A program made the position numbers and the translations under genes. Positions 57,718 through 64,000 of a stretch of DNA of 64,000 nt are shown here, one piece after another. This DNA comes from CAVWUA01 sp963758025 (GTDB lineage: Bacteria; Planctomycetota; Planctomycetia; Isosphaerales; Isosphaeraceae), in assembly GCA_963758025.1 (NCBI GenBank), contig CAVWUA010000030.1, forward strand, positions 124,001 through 188,000. The letters run 5' to 3'. The notes under the pieces are model-generated. The model made no database searches, had not been told where the DNA came from, and saw nothing but the letters and a program-made list of their open reading frames with translations. Within the stretch, counting starts at the first letter, position 1, and each line of letters begins with the position of its first letter.

Positions 57718-59108
57718 ATGACTCGCACAACGACGATCAATCGGCGTGAGGCACTGGGGGCGTTCGCCGCGGTGGCTCTGCTGGGTGGGAATGCGCACGG
57801 GCATCCGCCGGACGACGTCGCGTTTCGGCTGGCGACGTTCGAAGCGGACGTGACCCCGCCGCTCGGACATGCCTTGATGGGAGGCGGAATCGCGCCGGCG
57901 AAGGAGATCGTGGACCCGCTGGCCATCCGGGGGGTGATTTTGCTCGGCCCGGAGCAGCCGATCGTCCTGGCGGCGATCGACTGGTGCGAGATCCGCAACG
58001 ATGCCTACGCGCGCTGGAAGGAGGTGCTGGCCGAGGCCGCCGGGACCGTTCCCGAGCGCGTCATGCTCAGCAGCATTCATCAACACGACGCGCCGGTCGC
58101 CGACCTGGAGGCCCAGCGCATTCTTGACCGCCACGACTGCGCCGGAAGTATCTGCGACATCCCCTTCCATGAGCGCGCGGTTCAGGCCGCCGCCAAGGCC
58201 GTCCGGGCCGCGCTCGATTCCCCCCGGCCGATCTCGGGGATCGGCGTGGGGAAGGCCCGGGTGGAGCGGGTCGCCTCAAACCGCCGCTATCTCGGTCCCG
58301 ACGGCCAGCCCCGGTTCGACCGCACCAGCGCGACCCGCGACCCCTACGCTCGCGCACAGCCGGAAGGCACGATTGACCCGTTCCTCCGCACGCTCAGCTT
58401 CTGGGACGGCGATCAGCCGGTCGCGGCCCTGAGCGTCTATGCGACCCACCCGATGAGCTATTACGGGCAGGGGGGCGTCTCGGCCGACTTCGTGGGGATC
58501 GCCCGTCAGCGCCGACAGGAGGCCGACCCGCGCGTCTTTCAGATCTACGCGTCCGGCTGTAGCGGCAACGTCACGGCGGGCAAGTACAACGACGGCAACC
58601 CGGAGAACCGTGCCCGGCTGGCCGACCGGATCGCGCAAGGCATGTCCGACGCCTGGGAATCGACGCGCCGATTTCCCCTGAGCCGCCTCGAATTCCGTTC
58701 GGTGCCTCTGCAACTGGAACCGCGCGGCGGCCCCGGGTTCACCCCCGAGGACCTGACGGCCCGGCTGGCGAAGGGGAACCGTCCGTTCGATCAGTGCCTG
58801 GCCGCCCTTGGCCTGAGTTGGCGTGAACGAGCCGTCCCCAGGGGGACCATCCGTGTCCCGGTCGTCGATTTCGGAGACGTTCAGTGGGTGCTCCTGCCCG
58901 GCGAGTCGTACGTCGAGTACCAGTTGTTCGCCCAGAGCCTGCGCCGGAATCCTTCGTGATGACCATCGGTTATGGTGAATGCGCTCCGGGTTACATCCCC
59001 ACGGAGAAGGCGGTCGCCGAGCACGACACCAACCTCCACGATTGGTGCTGGGTCGCGCCCGGGGCCGAAGACGCGATGAAAGACGCTTTAATAAAAGCAT
59101 TGGACTGA
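57718..59108 (+). CDS. Neutral/alkaline ceramidase-like protein with Tat-type signal (one frameshift)
   Basis: About 463 residues. ATG 57718 follows GGAGGGA at about 10 nt. The N-terminus NRREALGAFAAVALLGG resembles a twin-arginine signal. FEADVTPPLGHALMGGG, VMLSSIHQHDAP (zinc-type His pair), and ALSVYATHPMSYYG followed by FQIYASGCSGNVT fit the neutral-ceramidase N-terminal domain, whose zinc site and catalytic Ser lie in such segments. The end, MTIGYGECAPGYIPTE to the stop at 59108, is in another frame; an indel near 58945 would join it. Lipid amide hydrolysis is the family role; the substrate here is unknown. Confidence 0.8.
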
Positions 59109-59308
59109 CCCCAAATGGTAATGAACTCTGGAGAGCAGGTTCTCGGCTGACCGATCATGAGACCTTTGCGCGGGGCACGATTTCTCCCGAGGGAAGCGAG
59201 GTTTCGAATACGGCATCGGAATTGCTGCAAACATGCAATTGCGAGCCGGTGCTCATGGCGGTTCAAACGGTCGGTGTCCCTTGCTCGCTCTTCGAAAGAC
59301 CGAAGAAC

Positions 59309-60967
59309 ATGAATCAGGATCAGCGGCGATCCAACCCCCCGACGCCCGACGACCCCAGGCCCCCCAGCGCTGAGGCTGAGGCGGACAACATTGCCGGCCG
59401 TCCCCTCGCTACGCCGGAATCCGCGTCTCCTCACCAATCTGTCTTGAATCCGCAGCTCCTGGAAACGCAGGCGAAGGCATGGCTTGCGGCGATTGTCGAT
59501 TGTTCCGACGACGCCATCGTGAGCAAGACACTCGAAGGGGTCATCACCTCCTGGAACGCGGGGGCGGAACGCATCTTCGGGTACAAGGCCTCCGAGATCA
59601 TCGGGAAACCGATCTACTGCCTGATCCCCACCGACCGGCAGGATGAGGAGCCGCGAATTTTGGATTGTCTGAGGCGCGGCGAGCGTGTCGATCATTTCGA
59701 GTCGGAGCGGGTGACCAAGGACGGCCGTCGCATCAATGTCTCCTTGACCATCTCGCCGATCCGGGACGAATCGGGACAAATCGTCGGCGTGTCGAAAATC
59801 GCGAGGGACATCACCGAGCGGAAGCTGGCCGAACAGGCGTTAAGAGAGGCCAAGGAGGCCGCCGAACTCGCCAACAAGGCCAAGGACAATTTCCTGGCGA
59901 TTTTGAGCCATGAGCTACGCACTCCGTTGACGCCGATCCTGGCGTCCGTGACGGCGATCGAACAATGGTCCAACCTTCCCGCGGACCTGCGGGAGGAGAT
60001 CGGGATGATCCGCCGTAATGTCGAGCAGGAATCCCGCCTGATCGACGACCTTCTCGACCTGAATGAGATCAGCCGGGAGAAGATCCAGCTTGATTTCAAG
60101 GTAATCGACGTTCACGAGTCGCTCCGCGATGTCCTCGCGATGTATGGGTCCGAATTCGATTCCCATCGGATCGAGGTCTCCCTCGAATTGCAGGCGGACC
60201 ATCGCCGGATCTGGGCGGACCCCGACCGCATCCGGCAGGTGTTCTGGAACGTGGTCCAGAACTCCATCAAGTTCACGCCGCAAGGCGGCCATCTCCGCGT
60301 GCGTACACTGAACGACGCGGACGGCCGACTGATCGTGCGGTTTCAGGATGATGGCATCGGCATCGAGCCGGAGGTTTTGCCGAAAATCTTCGACGCGTTT
60401 CAGCAGGGGAACCGGACCTTGATGAATGGTCTGGGGGGCCTGGGGATCGGTCTCTCGATCGCCAAGAAGCTGGTCACGCTGCATCAAGGTCAGATCACGG
60501 CGACGAGCGCGGGGACCGACCAGGGAACGACCATCACCGTGTCGTTCCGGACCCTCCCGACGTTGGCCGCCGGGACGAGCGACCCCAAGAATATCCTCGA
60601 AGCGAAGCCGGACGCGTACCGGATTCTCCTGGTCGAGGATCACCTGGATACCCTGAGGATCGTGGCCCGATCGCTGACGCGTCTCGGATACGCGGTCCAG
60701 ACGGCGAGCAGCGTGCGCGAGGCGCTGGAACGGGTGGATAACGAGCCATTCGACCTCCTCGTCAGCGATATCGGGCTACCGGATGGCAACGGCCTGGACA
60801 TCATGCGGTATGTCAAGAAAAAGCATGGCCTGAAGGGCATCGCCCTGAGCGGCTTCGGCATGGAAAAAGACCTGTCCAAAAGCCGGGCGGCCGGTTTCGA
60901 GGTCCATCTCACCAAGCCGGTCAACATGGACGTCCTGACCCACATCATCGAACGCGTCTCGCGCTGA
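59309..60967 (+). CDS. Soluble PAS hybrid histidine kinase with receiver domain
   Basis: 552 residues, no membrane segments. The start is set at ATG 59309; the frame is open further upstream without typical protein features. Order: disordered N-terminus (1-55), PAS domain (AIVDCSDDAIVSKTLEGVIT to KIARDITERK), HisKA with LAILSHELRTPLTP (phospho-His near residue 206), HATPase with FWNVVQNSIKFTPQGG (N box), FQDDGIGIEPEV (G1) and GLGGLGIGLSIAKKL (G2), and a C-terminal receiver with LLVEDHLDTLRI and the phospho-Asp in LLVSDIGLPDGNG. Output partner unknown; no response regulator with a DNA-binding domain is nearby. Confidence 0.92.
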   Translation: MNQDQRRSNPPTPDDPRPPSAEAEADNIAGRPLATPESASPHQSVLNPQLLETQAKAWLAAIVDCSDDAIVSKTLEGVITSWNAGAERIFGYKASEIIGKPIYCLIPTDRQDEEPRILDCLRRGERVDHFESERVTKDGRRINVSLTISPIRDESGQIVGVSKIARDITERKLAEQALREAKEAAELANKAKDNFLAILSHELRTPLTPILASVTAIEQWSNLPADLREEIGMIRRNVEQESRLIDDLLDLNEISREKIQLDFKVIDVHESLRDVLAMYGSEFDSHRIEVSLELQADHRRIWADPDRIRQVFWNVVQNSIKFTPQGGHLRVRTLNDADGRLIVRFQDDGIGIEPEVLPKIFDAFQQGNRTLMNGLGGLGIGLSIAKKLVTLHQGQITATSAGTDQGTTITVSFRTLPTLAAGTSDPKNILEAKPDAYRILLVEDHLDTLRIVARSLTRLGYAVQTASSVREALERVDNEPFDLLVSDIGLPDGNGLDIMRYVKKKHGLKGIALSGFGMEKDLSKSRAAGFEVHLTKPVNMDVLTHIIERVSR

Positions 60968-61004
60968 GTAACCTGGTTGTGAAGGATCTCAACCCGGAGG
61001 GGGC

Positions 61005-61586
61005 TCACCTCGCCATCCGGTCCAGAAAGGTGGCCAGCGTTTCCCCGAGCGCCGCGACGCTCGCTTGCTGGGTCGGGTCCTTGAGCGTTCCATCCTCGGC
61101 GAACGCCTCGAAGGCTCTCGGGATGGCCAGTTGATCCGGCAAGAGGATCATCCCGATGTTGCCCAGAATCGACCGCAGGTGGACCAGCCCCCGCAAACCT
61201 CCCAGGCCACCGGGGGAGGCGCTCATAATGACGGCGGACTTTCCGCGAAACGCCAGGAGCGGCGGTTCTCCGGGCGCGGGGCGGCTGGCCCAGTCGATCG
61301 CGTTTTTCAGGACGCCGCTGATCGAGCTGTTGTACTCGGGGGACGCGATCAACATGCCGTCGTGCGCGGCCATCAGGGCTTTCAGCTCCTGAGCCGCTTC
61401 GGGCGCCCCTTGCTCCCGCTCCAGGTCCTCGTCGAACAGGGGGAGGTGGTAGTCTCGAAGGTCGATGACCGTTGTCTCGGCCCCCGCCGCGTCGGCCCCC
61501 TGGGCGGCCAGCCGGACCATTTTCTTGTTGTATGAGTCGCGCCGGGTGCTACCGGCGAGAGCCAGGATGCGTGGTTTCGCGCTCAT
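61005..61586 (-). CDS. NADPH-dependent FMN reductase family protein
   Basis: 193 residues. ATG 61586 is preceded by GAGGAG. LALAGSTRRDSYNKKMVRLAA (flavin phosphate loop), LPLFDEDLE, LIASPEYNSSISGVLKNAIDWASRP and IMSASPGGLGGLR are typical of the NAD(P)H:FMN/quinone reductase family. Pirin and a MarR regulator lie just upstream on the same strand, suggesting a quinone- or redox-stress role. A separate promoter in the 286-nt gap upstream is likely. Confidence 0.9.
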   Translation of the reverse strand: MSAKPRILALAGSTRRDSYNKKMVRLAAQGADAAGAETTVIDLRDYHLPLFDEDLEREQGAPEAAQELKALMAAHDGMLIASPEYNSSISGVLKNAIDWASRPAPGEPPLLAFRGKSAVIMSASPGGLGGLRGLVHLRSILGNIGMILLPDQLAIPRAFEAFAEDGTLKDPTQQASVAALGETLATFLDRMAR

Positions 61587-61778
61587 GACAGGATCTCCTC
61601 GATCAAGATCATTGGCTATGCGGTAATAGGTTGACCGATCTCCGGTGTCGCGTCGGATGGCGGTGCCCACCCGCGGAGGCCCCCGAAATCGCATACAGTG
61701 AAATGGACCAGGGGATTTCCGCTCGGCGCCTCCTACACGAGCCCGCTGATGCGTTCCGGTTCTCCTTTTCCCGGCATT

Positions 61779-61795
61779 GCGGCCGGGACGGCCGC
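61779..61795 (-). terminator. Weak hairpin downstream of the pirin gene
   Basis: GCGGCC and GGCCGC with a 5-nt loop, 78 nt past the pirin stop on the minus strand. No T-run; weak support. Confidence 0.3.
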
Positions 61796-61872
61796 GCTCC
61801 AGAAACCAGAAGGCATCCGCGGGTCCGTGAGTCAGTGAACCTGGCCCGGACCGGTCGTGACGCGACGCTCGG

Positions 61873-62571
61873 TCAGGCGAGGTCGAACAACAACACCTCG
61901 GCCGATTCCGTCGCAAGGAGGGTCAGGGTTGTTTCGTCCGTCACCGCGGCGCCATCGCCAGCGGACAGTGGGACGCCGTTCAGCAGAACCTCCCCGCGGA
62001 GAACCTGAAGCCAGGCGGATCGACCGTCCGGAAGGGCGTGTGTCTGCTCGGCTCCCTCGTCCAGCAGGCCGAGGAACAACCGGGCGTCCTGCCGGATGGT
62101 CAGCGAGCCGTCCTGGCCGTCGGGGGAGGCGACCAGCCGCAACTGGTTGCGCCGCTCTGACTCGGGGAACGACTTCTGCTCGTAGCCCGGCTCCAACCCC
62201 GGCCGCTCCGGCCGCAGCCAGATCTGGTAGAGGTGGACGGGGTCGGTCTCCGACGGGTTGAACTCGCTGTGCCGGATGCCCGTTCCCGCCGTCATGCGTT
62301 GCAGTTCGCCCGGGGCGATCACGCTCCCCGTTCCCAGGCTGTCCCGGTGCGACAAGGCCCCTTCGAGAACGTACGTGACAATCTCCATGTCCCTGTGCGG
62401 ATGCGTGCCGAACCCCTGTCCCGGCTGGACGCGGTCCTCGTTGATGACCCGCAAGGCGCGGAAGCCCATCTGACGCGGGTCGTGATAGTCGCCAAACGAG
62501 AACGTATGGTACGTGTCGAGCCAGCCGTGGTCGAAATGGCCCCGCTCGGCGGACCCTCGAACCTGAATCAT
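61873..62571 (-). CDS. Pirin family protein (YhaK/YhhW-like bicupin)
   Basis: 232 residues. AAAGGAG is 7 nt upstream of ATG 62571. The N-terminal cupin has the metal site FGTHPHRDMEIVTYVLEGAL and later EF near RHSEFN, giving the usual His-His-His-Glu set. The C-terminal cupin is shorter. Bacterial pirins include quercetin 2,3-dioxygenases. A MarR operator-like site sits 30 nt upstream, between this gene and marR. Confidence 0.92.
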   Translation of the reverse strand: MIQVRGSAERGHFDHGWLDTYHTFSFGDYHDPRQMGFRALRVINEDRVQPGQGFGTHPHRDMEIVTYVLEGALSHRDSLGTGSVIAPGELQRMTAGTGIRHSEFNPSETDPVHLYQIWLRPERPGLEPGYEQKSFPESERRNQLRLVASPDGQDGSLTIRQDARLFLGLLDEGAEQTHALPDGRSAWLQVLRGEVLLNGVPLSAGDGAAVTDETTLTLLATESAEVLLFDLA

Positions 62572-62600
62572 GACCGTCTCCTTTCTTTCTCTGTCATCAA

Positions 62601-62618
62601 TTGACGTGTCAAGTAATT
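62601..62618. promoter_or_regulatory. Putative MarR operator upstream of pirin
   Basis: TTGACGTGTCAAGTAATT contains TTGAC-GT-GTCAA, a palindrome with a 2-bp centre. The TTGACGTGT core recurs upstream of the MarR gene. The minus strand reads TTGACA here, so the site may also overlap a -35 element. Confidence 0.6.
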
Positions 62619-62641
62619 GCCGAAAAAAAACGAAAAGCCGC

Positions 62642-63121
62642 TCACGGTTCGGTCTGGGGCAGGGGGGCTCGGGCCTTTTCCAGCAAGCGGATCAGCGTGC
62701 GTAGCTCCTCGGGCGCGAGATGTCCGATCAGTCTCTTGTGAAGCATTTCGAGCGGTTCGTCGAGCTCGGCGAGAAGGGTGATTGCCTTGTCGGTGATGTT
62801 CACGAAGACGACCCGCCGGTCGTCCGTGGACCGTTCCCGCGTCACCATTCCCAGCGCTTCGAGCCGGTCGATCAGGCCGGTGATCCCGGGGACGACGGTG
62901 ATCAGCCGGTCGGCGATCTCAAGAATCGGCAGCGGTCGGCCCTCGCCCCGCAGGATGCGCAAGACGTTGTACTGCGAGGAGGTGAGGCCATGCTCGCGGA
63001 ACAGGCGGGCAAGGCTGAGCTGAAACCGGTCGTTCGTGCGCAAGAGGTTGAGAATCGCCTCCTGCTCGGCCGACTCGAACGGCTCGCGTTTCTTCAACTC
63101 CCGCTGCAGCTCCCCACCCAT
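62642..63121 (-). CDS. MarR-family transcriptional regulator
   Basis: 159 residues from ATG 63121, chosen because AGGGAG lies 6 nt upstream; an ATG at 63154 would fall at the predicted transcription start. Winged-helix features are LTSSQYNVLRILRGEG, LPILEIADRLITVVPGITGLIDRLEALGMV (recognition helix region) and the wing RERSTDDRRVVFVNIT. Two copies of a TTGACGTGT motif, one in its own promoter and one before pirin, suggest autoregulation and control of pirin. Ligand unknown; phenolics or quinones are typical for the family. Confidence 0.92.
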   Translation of the reverse strand: MGGELQRELKKREPFESAEQEAILNLLRTNDRFQLSLARLFREHGLTSSQYNVLRILRGEGRPLPILEIADRLITVVPGITGLIDRLEALGMVTRERSTDDRRVVFVNITDKAITLLAELDEPLEMLHKRLIGHLAPEELRTLIRLLEKARAPLPQTEP

Positions 63122-63160
63122 CACGTACTCCCTGGGCTGAACGATAATCTTCATGACGAT

Positions 63161-63189
63161 AATTTACACGTCAACTAAATGCGTGTCAA
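63161..63189 (-). promoter_or_regulatory. MarR-gene promoter with embedded operator
   Basis: On the minus strand a perfect -35, TTGACA (63189-63184), and TAAATT (63166-63161) are 17 nt apart. The spacer and the -10 region contain TTGACGTGT, the same core as at 62601, so repressor binding here would block the polymerase. Confidence 0.7.
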
Positions 63190-63343
63190 GAGAGCGGTCA
63201 GGATTCTCTCCCAGAATTCTGATAGACTCGATCCGCCGGTCCGCATCCGGGTCGGGAGCGACCCGAGATCAGCAACAAAATCCGCGGGGTCGCCCGCGCA
63301 CGGCAGCCAAAAATAAGCTCTGTCGATAAGGAAAAACCTCCCG

Positions 63344-64000
63344 ATGGCCACCTTGCTATCACCAACAGTTCCCCCGATCGGGCCTCCCCCCGGGCCGCGG
63401 GGTCACTGGCTGCGGGGGCACCTGCCCGACTTCCGCCGCGACCGGCTCGGGTTCCTGACGGACTGTGCCCGGCGCTACGGGGATGTCGTGTCCTTGCGGC
63501 TCGGCCCGGTGAAGATCTGGGCCTTGAACCATCCGGACCTGATCGAGGAGGTTCTGGTCACCAAGAACCGGCTGTTCACCAAACACTTCGCCCTGCGCTC
63601 CGCGAAGCCGAGCCTCGGAGAGGGGTTGCTGACCAGCGAGGGAGACTTCTGGCGACGGCAACGACGGCTGGCGCAGCCGGCGTTCCACCGCGACCGGATC
63701 GCCGCGTATGGCGAGGTCATGGTCGATTACACGGAGCGGATGCTCCGCTCGTGGGCCGACGGGCAGACCCGGGACGTCCAGGATGACATGATGCAGCTCA
63801 CCCTGGAGATCGTCGCCAAGACGCTCTTCGACACGGACATCGCGGGGGAGTCGGCCGGTGTTACCCTGGCGATGGATACCCTGATGAGGAACTTCACCGA
63901 GCGGGTCAACCGGCTCGTGAAGTTTCCGACCTGGGTCCCCGTGCCCAGCAACTTCCGCTTCCGCCGCGCGATGGGGCTGGTCGAGTCGATCCTCTACGGG
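63344..64000 (+). CDS. Cytochrome P450, N-terminal part (3' truncated by window)
   Basis: 219 residues are visible from ATG 63344, with AAGGA about 10 nt upstream; the heme-binding Cys and ExxR regions lie beyond the window. Support comes from the proline-rich start PPIGPPPGPRGHWLRGHLPDF, YGDVVSLRLGPVKIWALNHP, FTKHFALRSAKPSLGEGLL and the C-helix WRRQRRLAQPAFH, in which W-x3-R contacts heme. No membrane anchor, as usual for bacterial P450s. It is divergent from marR, whose operator lies about 155 nt upstream. Confidence 0.88.
   Translation, partial: MATLLSPTVPPIGPPPGPRGHWLRGHLPDFRRDRLGFLTDCARRYGDVVSLRLGPVKIWALNHPDLIEEVLVTKNRLFTKHFALRSAKPSLGEGLLTSEGDFWRRQRRLAQPAFHRDRIAAYGEVMVDYTERMLRSWADGQTRDVQDDMMQLTLEIVAKTLFDTDIAGESAGVTLAMDTLMRNFTERVNRLVKFPTWVPVPSNFRFRRAMGLVESILYG

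Overview
The window is GC-rich, densely coded chromosomal DNA. Its content points to a member of the Planctomycetota, probably Isosphaeraceae-like. This is an inference from gene content: a TPR protein carrying two RNA-polymerase alpha-CTD-like domains, an exosortase fused to an EpsI domain, a secreted DUF1080 protein, a secreted ceramidase-like protein and long GC-rich hairpins between genes. No rRNA, tRNA or CRISPR array was seen.

Layout. 1-5.9 kb: C-terminal part of an AddA/UvrD-type helicase, a secreted MA-clan-like peptidase, rsmD and a CCA-adding enzyme. 5.9-12 kb (minus strand): argG, lysC with four ACT domains, a phosphoglycerate-mutase-like gene that is probably the homoserine kinase, and hom; together an aspartate-family and arginine block. 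12-18.4 kb: an orphan HlyD-type adaptor behind a long structured leader, an FkbM methyltransferase, a complete IS4-family insertion sequence sitting inside a palindromic repeat, and two membrane proteins. 18.4-25.5 kb: queD, the TPR-alphaCTD protein, then tgt-yajC-secDF in the order known from many bacteria. 25.6-34.4 kb (minus strand): birA next to its likely substrate pyruvate carboxylase, an FAH-family hydrolase, and a selB-selA pair with a 4-nt overlap. 35-54.7 kb: a large exopolysaccharide locus (WecA-type initiator, Wzz/BY-kinase, two polymerase/ligase-like membrane proteins, an FHA-TM-repeat protein, exosortase-EpsI, gmd, acyltransferase, five glycosyltransferases). 54.9-64 kb: secreted catabolic and surface enzymes (DUF1080, jelly-roll-like protein, nitrilase, ceramidase), a soluble hybrid histidine kinase, an FMN reductase, pirin and MarR set with visible operators, and the first half of a cytochrome P450.

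Quality caveat. About 25 apparent single-base frameshifts interrupt otherwise well-conserved genes, including essential ones (lysC, hom, secDF, tgt, cca, pyc). They are spread over the whole window, so most are probably sequence or assembly errors and not real pseudogenes. I annotate these genes as single loci spanning the shifts and state the approximate shift positions.

How the parts connect. hom, the kinase-like gene and lysC make threonine and lysine precursors. queD and tgt belong to queuosine biosynthesis. yajC and secDF assist protein export, which would serve the many secreted proteins here. The 35-54.7 kb genes would build, polymerise and export a polysaccharide, probably with GDP-mannose-derived deoxysugars. 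The exosortase implies sorting of C-terminally tagged surface proteins whose genes lie elsewhere.
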